Positions 1-6,717 of a stretch of DNA of 64,000 bases are shown here, piece after piece. The DNA is taken from NCBI RefSeq assembly GCF_000746205.1, contig NZ_KN050825.1:365413-429412 (forward strand), in the 5' to 3' direction. The notes under the pieces are model-generated. The model searched no databases. It saw only the letters and a list, made by a program, of their open reading frames with translations, and had not been told where the DNA came from. Origin of the DNA: Halorubrum sp. BV1. Lineage in GTDB: Archaea > Halobacteriota > Halobacteria > Halobacteriales > Haloferacaceae. Numbering within the stretch: the first letter of the stretch is position 1; every line of letters starts with the position of its first letter. The position numbers and the translations under genes were made by a program.

Positions 1-113
1 CGTCCGACGGCGACGACGCGGCCAGTGCGGGCGACGCCTTCGACTTCTCGCACGCAGACGGGGCCGACGCCGCCGATGCTGACACCTTCTCCGAGGGAGG
101 TGATCGGCGATGA
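1..113 (+). CDS. htrII: C-terminal end of a sensory-rhodopsin transducer, probably HtrII (partial)
   Basis: The frame starting at base 3 is open and ends with TGA at 111-113. It encodes 36 residues of an acidic, Ala/Asp/Gly-rich tail ending in GGDRR. The stop overlaps the ATG of the rhodopsin gene by four bases (ATGA). In haloarchaea the gene that overlaps sopII in this way is normally its cognate methyl-accepting transducer htrII. Nothing of the signalling domain lies in the window, so the identity rests on context alone. Confidence 0.6.
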   Translation, partial: SDGDDAASAGDAFDFSHADGADAADADTFSEGGDRR

Positions 114-877
114 TCGCAGACGCCGCCGTCTGGGCGTGGGTGGGGTTCGTCGCGATGGCCGCCGGAACGGTCGCGCCGCTCTGGGCGTGGCTCTCGCGTG
201 ACGACTCCGGTGAATCGCACGCGAAGTACTACCTCACGCTCGCGGGCGTCACCGGCATCGCGGCGCTCGCGTACCTCGCGATGGGGCTCGGCGTCGGCGT
301 GGTATCCACGCCCGGCGGCGATCTGGAGATCGTTCGCTACGTCGACTGGCTCCTGACGACGCCGCTCCTGCTGTTGTACCTCGGCCTGCTCGCGCGGCCA
401 TCGCGCGGCGTCCTCACCGGACTGATCGGCGTGGACGTGGTGATCATCGCTGCCGGTATCGCCGCCAGCGCCACCACGGGGACGCTCTCGTGGGCGCTGT
501 TCGGCGTCGGCGGCGTCGCGTACGTCGCGTTGGTGTACGGGCTGCTCGTCGCGCTCCCGCGGTCGGCGTCGGCCGCAGGCGACCGGGTCCGAGCCGTCTT
601 CGGGACGCTCCGGAACATCACCGTCGTCCTCTGGACGCTTTACCCAGTCGTGTGGGCGCTCGCACCGACCGGTCTCGGGCTGGTGACGCCCGCGACCGAG
701 ATGCTCGTGTTCGTCTACCTCGACATCGTCTCGAAGGTCGGCTTCGTCGTCGTCGCGGTCGGCGGAGCCGACGCGCTCACCTACCTCACCGCGGGGAGCG
801 CCCCCGACAGCACCGGACCGGTCGCGGTCGGCGACGCCGACGACACGGAGCAGACGACCGTACTGGCCGACGACTGA
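110..877 (+). CDS. sopII: Sensory rhodopsin II (phoborhodopsin)
   Basis: This 255-residue seven-helix retinal protein is a photoreceptor for blue-green light avoidance and signals through HtrII in the membrane. The retinal lysine is K209 in helix G (LDIVSKVGF). The Schiff-base counterion is D79 in helix C (RYVDWLLTTP), preceded by R76. Y178 in LWTLYP and Y203 match the Tyr174 and Tyr199 positions of Natronomonas pharaonis SRII. The sequence follows the SRII family (KYYLTLAGVTGIAA in helix B, TVVLW in helix F) rather than bacteriorhodopsin or SRI. S208 occupies the Thr204 position of N. pharaonis SRII, a conservative change at a residue important for signalling. The start overlaps the upstream stop, so the two genes are probably translationally coupled. 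Confidence 0.92.
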   Translation: MIADAAVWAWVGFVAMAAGTVAPLWAWLSRDDSGESHAKYYLTLAGVTGIAALAYLAMGLGVGVVSTPGGDLEIVRYVDWLLTTPLLLLYLGLLARPSRGVLTGLIGVDVVIIAAGIAASATTGTLSWALFGVGGVAYVALVYGLLVALPRSASAAGDRVRAVFGTLRNITVVLWTLYPVVWALAPTGLGLVTPATEMLVFVYLDIVSKVGFVVVAVGGADALTYLTAGSAPDSTGPVAVGDADDTEQTTVLADD

Positions 878-908
878 CCGGACCGCCGGACGGCCGACGG
901 GATTCCCG

Positions 909-914
909 TTTTTT
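909..914 (+). terminator. T-tract terminator after sopII
   Basis: A run of six T residues lies 32 bases past the sopII stop, in the gap to the convergent next gene. Archaeal RNA polymerase commonly terminates at such oligo-T tracts. No hairpin is needed and none is evident. Confidence 0.5.
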
Positions 915-2005
915 CACTCCTCGCTGGCGACGAGGTCCTCGTAGCGCGCGCCGGTCTGTTTCAGCGTCTCCGTCGAGTAGAGCCGTTCGTGGTCGTACGA
1001 GAGGTGTTCGGCCGCCAGCTCGTCGATCTTCCGGTCGACGGCGTCGGCCTCACGGCCGTGGATCATCGTGAACAGGTTGTACTCCCAGTCCTGCTCCGGG
1101 CGGCGCGGCCGGTGGTAACAGAGGGTGACGTACGGAAGGCTCCCCACCGCCTCGCCGCGCTCGTCGAGGTCGTCGTCGGGAACGTCCCAGACGACCATGC
1201 AGTTGCTCGTGAATCCGGTGACGACGTGGTTGACGACGCAGCCGATCCGCTTGATACAGCCGTCCGCCAGCAGGCGGTCGACCCCGGCGAGCACGTCGTC
1301 AACCGTTGGGTCGACGCCGCCCGCCGCGCCGGCATCGCTCGCCGCGATCTCGCTCGCCACGTCCGCGTAGGGGGTCGCAGACAGCGGGAAGCCGTCTTGG
1401 ATCGACAGGAGGAGCGCGGCGTCGAGGGGGGTGAGATCCCCGCGGGCGTCCTCGGAGATACGGGTGGCGGAGACCGCCGTTTCCTCCAGTGATTCTCTGG
1501 CGAACCGGTCGCCGTTCACCACGGGGAACTCCAAGTCGATGTAGTAGTCCGTGAGCATCGGGAGGGTCAACACCGCACAGCCGGTCCGCGCCTCGATCTC
1601 CGCGAGGATCTCGTCGCGCGTCTCGCGGGAGCCGGCGGTGACGACGAACCACTGGTTCCACGCGTGGTCACGGCGGTAGTTGTGGTTCACCTGCGGGTAG
1701 CCGTTGATTATCTCGGCGACCTCGTCGAATCGATCTTCGGGGGCCTGCACGGCCGCGAGCGTCGAAGAACCGATCACCGGAGGGTTGAGCACCGCGCCGA
1801 ACCGCCGGAACACGCCGCGCTCGCGCAGATCGCGGACGCGGTCGAGAACCTCGCTCGCGTCGAGGGTCACACCCGTCTCGGCGGCGATCTCGCGGGCGAC
1901 GCGCTCGAACGGGTGCGATTCGACGGGAAAGCCGCTCTGGTACTCGTCGATGAGGGCCGCGTCGACGGCGTCGACGTCGGTCCGCCAGTCGGCGTCCAGA
2001 CTCAT
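914..2005 (-). CDS. ahbAB: Siroheme decarboxylase, AhbA-AhbB type fusion
   Basis: The 363-residue protein contains two tandem Lrp/AsnC-like units, roughly residues 8-165 and 190-350. Each has a winged-helix part followed by an AsnC-type alpha/beta domain. The first unit contains NYRRDHAWNQWFVV and the second CYHRPRRPEQDWEYNLF, the pattern of AhbA/AhbB rather than of Lrp regulators. Siroheme decarboxylase converts siroheme to 12,18-didecarboxysiroheme in the alternative haem pathway used by archaea. In many archaea the two subunits are separate genes; here they form one polypeptide. It is often mis-annotated as a transcriptional regulator. No other ahb or siroheme genes are adjacent. The ATG at 2003-2005 is the first good start before both domains. 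Confidence 0.8.
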   Translation of the reverse strand: MSLDADWRTDVDAVDAALIDEYQSGFPVESHPFERVAREIAAETGVTLDASEVLDRVRDLRERGVFRRFGAVLNPPVIGSSTLAAVQAPEDRFDEVAEIINGYPQVNHNYRRDHAWNQWFVVTAGSRETRDEILAEIEARTGCAVLTLPMLTDYYIDLEFPVVNGDRFARESLEETAVSATRISEDARGDLTPLDAALLLSIQDGFPLSATPYADVASEIAASDAGAAGGVDPTVDDVLAGVDRLLADGCIKRIGCVVNHVVTGFTSNCMVVWDVPDDDLDERGEAVGSLPYVTLCYHRPRRPEQDWEYNLFTMIHGREADAVDRKIDELAAEHLSYDHERLYSTETLKQTGARYEDLVASEE

Positions 2006-2091
2006 TGGTCGGATCAGGTGCCGCGCGTACCTACCGGTTTCGGAGGCGGTCGGGCGGTGACAACGCTCGGTGGTAGTCGGGTCGGGAGGGA

Positions 2092-2250
2092 TCAGTCGTC
2101 AGCGGGAGTGGTGCCGGCCGACGGCGCGAACGCGCGGGCGCTCTCTTCGAGTTGTGTCGTCGAGCAGCCGCCGGCAGTGGCGGCCTGTTCGAGGGTGAGG
2201 GTCCGAGAGCGATACAGCGTGAGCGCGGTTGACACGGATTTGGACGTCAT
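2092..2250 (-). CDS. Small HTH-like haloarchaeal protein, 52 residues
   Basis: The reading frame starts with ATG at 2248-2250 and ends with TGA at 2092-2094. It encodes a 52-residue protein beginning MTSKSVSTALTLYRSRTL. The core (TALTLYRS.TLTLEQAA..GG.S) looks like a tiny helix-turn-helix and resembles a widespread family of 50-60 residue haloarchaeal proteins, which I recall as DUF7317. A TATA-like box lies 27-38 bases upstream, consistent with a leaderless transcript. Its target is unknown; it could be a DNA-binding protein. Confidence 0.65.
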   Translation of the reverse strand: MTSKSVSTALTLYRSRTLTLEQAATAGGCSTTQLEESARAFAPSAGTTPADD

Positions 2251-2276
2251 CGGTTACAACCCAACACAAGATGGAC

Positions 2277-2288
2277 ATACATATAACT
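2277..2288 (-). promoter_or_regulatory. TATA-like box for the 52-residue gene
   Basis: On the minus strand the sequence reads AGTTATATGTAT. It is centred about 32 bases before the ATG at 2250, the spacing expected for a leaderless archaeal transcript. The surrounding 2251-2400 stretch is the most A/T-rich DNA of this area. Confidence 0.45.
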
Positions 2289-2518
2289 CTAACGCTTTTT
2301 GCACCTTGGTACAGAATCTTCTAGCGTGTATGATACCGCATTGTGTCGTAAATTCGCCTAGAAGTGAACAAAGGCACATCTTTGTATGAGGGTCTGTGAC
2401 ATGGATCTGCGGCGGCGATCGGCCGCGGCGGCGATCGACCGCGCCGTTCGGCGCGGTCCGTTCCCGCCCCGCGGGAGGCGAACGAGGGACTTTTCGTGCG
2501 GAGCCCCGAACGAAGCGT

Positions 2519-3634
2519 ATGGCTCAGGCGACTCAGGAGTTCGGCGAATGGCCCCTCAAGCGGCTGATGACCGAGGTCTGCGGCTCCGGGCACAAGTCGG
2601 CAGACGACCTGACGCGCGCGCAGGCGACGGAGGCGTTCGAGCGCATCCTCGCGGACGAGCCGGACCCGACGACGCTCGGGGCGTTCTGGCTCGCGAACCG
2701 CTGGAAGCGGAACACGCCCGAGGAGCTGGGCGCGTACGTCGACGTGATGTGCGACCGCGTGGAGTACGCGGAGCCCGAGGTCGACCCCGTCGACTGCGGC
2801 GCGAACTACGACGGGAAGGGTCGGACCGCGATCTTGGGCGTGGCCGCGGGCGCGGTCGCGGCCGCCGCCGGAACTCCCGTCGTCGTCCACTCGGGCGACC
2901 GCGTCCCCACGCAAAAGCAGGACGCGTACAAACAGGTCTTAGACGAACTCGGCGTCGCGACGGAACTCACGCCGCGTGACTCCGCCGACATGGTCGACGA
3001 GACCGGCTTCGGCTTCTACTACCAGCCCGCGTTCAATCCCGCGATCGACGACCTGTTCGAGCGCCGCGACATGATGGGCGTTCGGACGTTCGTCAACACG
3101 ATCGAGACGCTGGCGAACCCCGCCGGCGCGGCGGTCCACCTCGGCTCCTTCTACCACCTCGCGTTCGCGAAGAAGGTCGTCGACACGTTCGTCGAAAGCG
3201 AGTTCCACGACCTCGACCGCGTCCTGATGTTCCAGGGGATGGAGGGGTACGACGACGTCCGCCCCGGCTACACCAAGGTCGCGGAGTGGACCGCGGCCGG
3301 CAGCGAGAAAGGTGGATCCGACAGCGAGGTCGAGACCGGCAGCGAGAGCGCATCGTTCGACGACTTCGAGATCGAGACGGCCGAGTACGGGATGGATCTG
3401 GAAGAAGACGACCTCGCCGTCGACGATGTCGCCGCCGAGTCCGCGACGATTACCGAGGAGGTGCTGGCGGGCGAGCGTGAGGACGCCTTCGCCGACGCGG
3501 TCGCGGTCAACGCCGCCCTGCGGATCTACGCCCGCGAGGACGCCGACTCGATCGAGGCGGGACTACAGCAGGCCCGCGACGCGATCGACGACGGCTCCGC
3601 GATGGACGTGCTCGACGCGCTCCGCGACTTCTGA
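2519..3634 (+). CDS. Anthranilate phosphoribosyltransferase-like protein (TrpD family)
   Basis: The protein has 371 residues from the ATG at 2519. An in-frame start 123 bases upstream gives an Arg-rich extension unlike haloarchaeal proteins, so I reject it. The N-terminal helical domain (glycosyl transferase family 3N type) contains KSADDLTRAQATEAFERIL. It is followed by the nucleoside-phosphorylase-like fold: CGANYDGKGRTAILG, VVVHSGDRVPTQKQDAYKQVLDELG and ANPAGAAVHLGSFYH. True TrpD transfers phosphoribose from PRPP to anthranilate. The canonical GTGGD-type PRPP loop is not evident, and residues around 265-300 form an acidic Ser/Gly/Glu linker. A TrpD2-like role is therefore as likely as tryptophan synthesis. 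No trp genes are nearby. Confidence 0.7.
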   Translation: MAQATQEFGEWPLKRLMTEVCGSGHKSADDLTRAQATEAFERILADEPDPTTLGAFWLANRWKRNTPEELGAYVDVMCDRVEYAEPEVDPVDCGANYDGKGRTAILGVAAGAVAAAAGTPVVVHSGDRVPTQKQDAYKQVLDELGVATELTPRDSADMVDETGFGFYYQPAFNPAIDDLFERRDMMGVRTFVNTIETLANPAGAAVHLGSFYHLAFAKKVVDTFVESEFHDLDRVLMFQGMEGYDDVRPGYTKVAEWTAAGSEKGGSDSEVETGSESASFDDFEIETAEYGMDLEEDDLAVDDVAAESATITEEVLAGEREDAFADAVAVNAALRIYAREDADSIEAGLQQARDAIDDGSAMDVLDALRDF

Positions 3635-3646
3635 GGCGGAGGTCCG

Positions 3647-3652
3647 TTTTTT
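3647..3652 (+). terminator. T-tract terminator after the TrpD-like gene
   Basis: Six T residues start 13 bases after the stop at 3634. This is a typical archaeal oligo-T terminator. The rest of the gap to 3837 shows no gene. Confidence 0.5.
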
Positions 3653-3837
3653 ATCGATCCGTCGTCGCGCCGGCGACGGCGACCCACGCGGCACAGCCGA
3701 TCGGGCCGCAGGCTCGAGGTTTTCGGACGAATTTTGGACGGAGTTCGGAAAGGCCACTTAGGCGTTCGTGACCAACCCTCATGTGCGGAGAACTGCCATG
3801 ATACGAAACGCCTTCAGACACCCGGAGCCCCCCCGTC

Positions 3838-3987
3838 ATGCCCACATGTGAGCACTGCGACGCGCACGTCTCGGACCGGTTCGCTCGGGTGTTCTCCGAC
3901 GAGCGCGGACAGATCCACGCGTGCCCGAACTGCTCGGCCAACGCCGGTATCGCGGAGGTCACGAAACAACGGGCGCACGACGCCTGA
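3838..3987 (+). CDS. Small zinc-finger protein, 49 residues
   Basis: The frame from the ATG at 3838 encodes MPTCEHCDAHVSD followed by HACPNCSANAG and ends at TGA 3985-3987. Two CxxC pairs (C4/C7 and a second CPNC pair) are spaced as in a zinc ribbon. It resembles short haloarchaeal proteins that I recall as DUF7563. Function is unknown; such proteins could bind nucleic acid or a protein partner. It is convergent with nadE and ends 27 bases from the nadE stop. Confidence 0.7.
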   Translation: MPTCEHCDAHVSDRFARVFSDERGQIHACPNCSANAGIAEVTKQRAHDA

Positions 3988-4013
3988 GCGGACTCGGAGC
4001 GGTCGCTACTGGT

Positions 4014-4847
4014 CTACGGTTCCGGAGCCGGCGGCATCGACCGCTTGTGCGCGCTGCCCTCGTGTAACTCGACGACCCGGTCGACGGCCTCGGCCGGCAC
4101 GCCGAGTTCCCGGACCGTCGCCGACCGCGAGAGGCCGCCGTCGACGTGGACGGCCACGATCGCGTCGACGGTGTCGTAGTCAAGGCCCATCTCGGCCGCG
4201 TCCGTCTGTCCCTCCCACATGCCGGCCGTGGGCTCTTGCATCACGAGGTCGCGGGGGACGCCGACGTGGGCGGCGAGCTGGCGCACCTGTTGTTTGTAGA
4301 GGTTTCCGATCGGGTTGCAGTCGACGGCCTGATCACCGTACTTGGTGAAATAGCCCGTCATCGCCTCCGCGCGGTTGCCGGTCCCGAGCACCACCCGGTT
4401 CTCCGCGTTGGCGACGAAGTAGTTCAGCACCGCGCGGGTCCGGACGTACACGTTCCCCGTCGCCGTCCGGTCGGCAGCCGCCTCCGGGAACGCCTCGAAG
4501 AACCGCTCTGCGATCGGCTGGATCTCGACCACGTCGTATGCGATTCCGAGGTCGTGAGCGACGCGCTCGGCGTCGCTCATCACGTCGGGGTCGTTCACCT
4601 CGGCCGGCATCGTGATCCCGTGTAACCGGTCCTCGCCGAGCGCCTCGGCCGCGAGGTACGCGGAAAGCGTCGAGTCGATTCCGCCGGAGAGCCCGAGGAC
4701 CGCCCCGTCAGCGCCCGCGTCGTCGACGACGTCGGCGATGAACGACGTGATGCGCTCGCGGGCGGCGTCGAGTTCGACCGGAGAGAGGCGGAGGTCGAGC
4801 GGGGGGTCGTCAGACAGCAACACCGACTCCGCTGGGGTCTGGCTCAT
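4014..4847 (-). CDS. nadE: NAD+ synthetase, ammonia-dependent
   Basis: This 277-residue enzyme catalyses the last step of NAD synthesis, amidating deamido-NAD with ATP and ammonia. The ATP-pyrophosphatase P-loop is LGLSGGIDSTLSAYLA near residue 50. Other family motifs are VLGTGNRAEAMTGYFTKYGD, CNPIGNLYKQQVRQLA and EPTAGMWEGQTDAAEMG. The length equals the ammonia-dependent class: the N-terminal glutaminase (nitrilase) domain of the glutamine-dependent class is absent. The ATG at 4847 places 45 residues before the P-loop, as usual in haloarchaea. Confidence 0.93.
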   Translation of the reverse strand: MSQTPAESVLLSDDPPLDLRLSPVELDAARERITSFIADVVDDAGADGAVLGLSGGIDSTLSAYLAAEALGEDRLHGITMPAEVNDPDVMSDAERVAHDLGIAYDVVEIQPIAERFFEAFPEAAADRTATGNVYVRTRAVLNYFVANAENRVVLGTGNRAEAMTGYFTKYGDQAVDCNPIGNLYKQQVRQLAAHVGVPRDLVMQEPTAGMWEGQTDAAEMGLDYDTVDAIVAVHVDGGLSRSATVRELGVPAEAVDRVVELHEGSAHKRSMPPAPEP

Positions 4848-5014
4848 GCGCGATCCGTGGAACCGAGGCGACTAATACCTCCCCGTTTCCTCCGCGAACT
4901 GAACGTTCGTCGTGTTTTTCGCTTCCGCGCGTCGGATCCAAGATCCTAGTGCGTCCCAGGCGGGTCGCCCCCGACGGCCAACGGACCTATAGTTCGCGGG
5001 ACGAACGAAGCCGT

Positions 5015-5317
5015 ATGGACGACCGACTCGAACGCGTCATCCGCCGGCAGCTCCGCGAGGCGGGCCGTCAGTTCGAGGCGGCCAAACGCGCCTACGCGGA
5101 GGGGCGCGACGGTTCGGAAGAGGACGCGATGGGCGCAGCGCGGTACGACCTCCCGACCGACGAGGAGGGGCGCGCGCGGATCGTCTGCCGGCGGCACGCG
5201 GAGCGGCGGGTCGTTCCAGTCGACGAGGCGGGGCGGCCGGCGTGTTTCGAGTCCGGACACGCCGACTGTGAGGGATGTGCGGAGGACGTTCGCGACGGCG
5301 TCGTCGAGACGTGGTGA
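5015..5317 (+). CDS. Conserved haloarchaeal protein with C-terminal Cys cluster
   Basis: The start is taken at the ATG at 5015, giving 100 residues. An upstream in-frame start at 4949 adds an Arg-rich tail that looks non-coding. The N-terminal half is a charged helix (RLERVIRRQLREAGRQFEAAKRAYAEGRDG). The C-terminal half contains RARIVCRRHAERR, then CFESGHADCEGCAEDVRDG with His and Cys residues that could bind a metal. It resembles haloarchaeal proteins I recall as DUF7091. Function is unknown. Confidence 0.75.
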   Translation: MDDRLERVIRRQLREAGRQFEAAKRAYAEGRDGSEEDAMGAARYDLPTDEEGRARIVCRRHAERRVVPVDEAGRPACFESGHADCEGCAEDVRDGVVETW

Positions 5318-5395
5318 CCGCGACCGAGAGGGGAGAGACGAGTCCGGTGAGGAGACACCCGAACCGGTTTGGCCCCTCGTCTCCTCGTGAAAGCC

Positions 5396-6595
5396 ATGAG
5401 ACGGACGACGACCGTCGCCGTGCTGCTCGTCGCCGTCGCAGTCGGGCTGGCGCTCTCCGGTGTCTTCGCCGGGCCGCCGACCGAGCCGGCGGACGCGGCG
5501 GTCGACGCGGACTCGCTCGTGGACGTCGAGGGAGAGTACCGACTGTGGCCGTACACGAGCCGTGGCACGTCGGCCGCGGGGCGGACGCTCGCGATCAACG
5601 TCGTGGTCCACGCCGACGCCGAGGCGACCCGGCGTGCGATCGAACGCCGGTCCGACGCGGACTGGGAGGAGACGGACGAGACGGAGGCCGCGACCACGGC
5701 CGACGCGGATCAGGTCCGGGCGATAGTCGAGCGCGACTGGGCCGACGCGCGGAGTTCGACCCGATACAGCTACGTCCGGGGGGCGACGGGCGGTATCTGG
5801 CTCCGAGAGACGTTCGAGCTTCACGACGGTTCGTATCTCGGCGTCCGCGACCACCTCCGCGCCTACGAGTCGCCGGACGGAGCGTACACGGCGATCCAGG
5901 CCCACGAGGAGTACTACGACTGGTTCCGGCTGCGACACACGGTGCCGGGGATCACCGAGCCGCGGAACCGGTTGGAAGGCGAACTCATCCGCGGGGCGGT
6001 CGACGCCGAGGTCAGCCGCGAGTACCGCGGCATCGACGGCGGGTGGAGCGACGGATGGCTCACGGTGGTCGAACTTGTGTCGGCGGTGACGCTCGCGGCG
6101 GTCGGCGGGACGCTCCGCCAGAGCCGGACCCGACGGGCCGCCGTCGACCTCGCCCGGCGGAGTCGCCGGGAGGCGCGCCGACACGCGCGGGCCGCGGCGC
6201 TCGGTGTCCTGCTCGCGCTCGTCGTCCTCGCGGTTCGCGTCGGCGGCGTGGCCGTCGAGACGCTGTTCCCGACGCTCCCGCCCAAGGCGATCGCCGCCCC
6301 GCTGTACCTCGTCCTCGCCGTCGGGCTGCCCGGACTCGTGGCCGCGCTCGCGCGTGAGTGTGACCCGGCGGCTGCGGGCCTCGCGGTCGGCGCGGGGCTC
6401 GGCGCGGGGTTCGTCGCCGACTTCGCCGCGCTCGGCGTCGCGGTCCCGCCCGCCCTCATCGTCCATCGGACCGCGCTCGTCGCCGCGCTCGCCGTGGTCG
6501 CGCTGGGTCGCGCGGCCGCCGACAGGACCATCCTCGCCGCGGGGACGGTCGCGTGGGCGGTCGGGCTGGCGCTCCCGCTCGCCGACGTGATCTGA
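5396..6595 (+). CDS. Membrane protein with large extracytoplasmic domain, function unknown
   Basis: The protein has 399 residues from the ATG at 5396; a start 27 bases upstream is possible. Residues 1-25 form a hydrophobic signal or anchor (TTVAVLLVAVAVGLALSGVF). A soluble acidic domain of about 190 residues follows, rich in Trp/Tyr and charged residues (GEYRLWPYTSRG, HEEYYDWFRLRHTVPG). The C-terminal third has about five hydrophobic segments starting near VVELVSAVTLAAVGG. I do not recognise the family. It ends 122 bases before the lipoprotein gene on the same strand. Confidence 0.75.
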   Translation: MRRTTTVAVLLVAVAVGLALSGVFAGPPTEPADAAVDADSLVDVEGEYRLWPYTSRGTSAAGRTLAINVVVHADAEATRRAIERRSDADWEETDETEAATTADADQVRAIVERDWADARSSTRYSYVRGATGGIWLRETFELHDGSYLGVRDHLRAYESPDGAYTAIQAHEEYYDWFRLRHTVPGITEPRNRLEGELIRGAVDAEVSREYRGIDGGWSDGWLTVVELVSAVTLAAVGGTLRQSRTRRAAVDLARRSRREARRHARAAALGVLLALVVLAVRVGGVAVETLFPTLPPKAIAAPLYLVLAVGLPGLVAALARECDPAAAGLAVGAGLGAGFVADFAALGVAVPPALIVHRTALVAALAVVALGRAAADRTILAAGTVAWAVGLALPLADVI

Positions 6596-6717
6596 GAATC
6601 CTTGCGGATCGACCGTGTGGATCGGCCGAGAGTCGGCCGAAACGGCGGGATATCAATCGATTCGTGGACGGCCGACCACAGAAGAAATATACCCCGGCGA
6701 CGAAAGGGCACCGACAC

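Noticed and set aside
2396..2518. N-terminal extension of the TrpD-like gene
   Set aside because: Arg/Pro-rich, not haloarchaeal in composition, and the family normally begins near the ATG at 2519.
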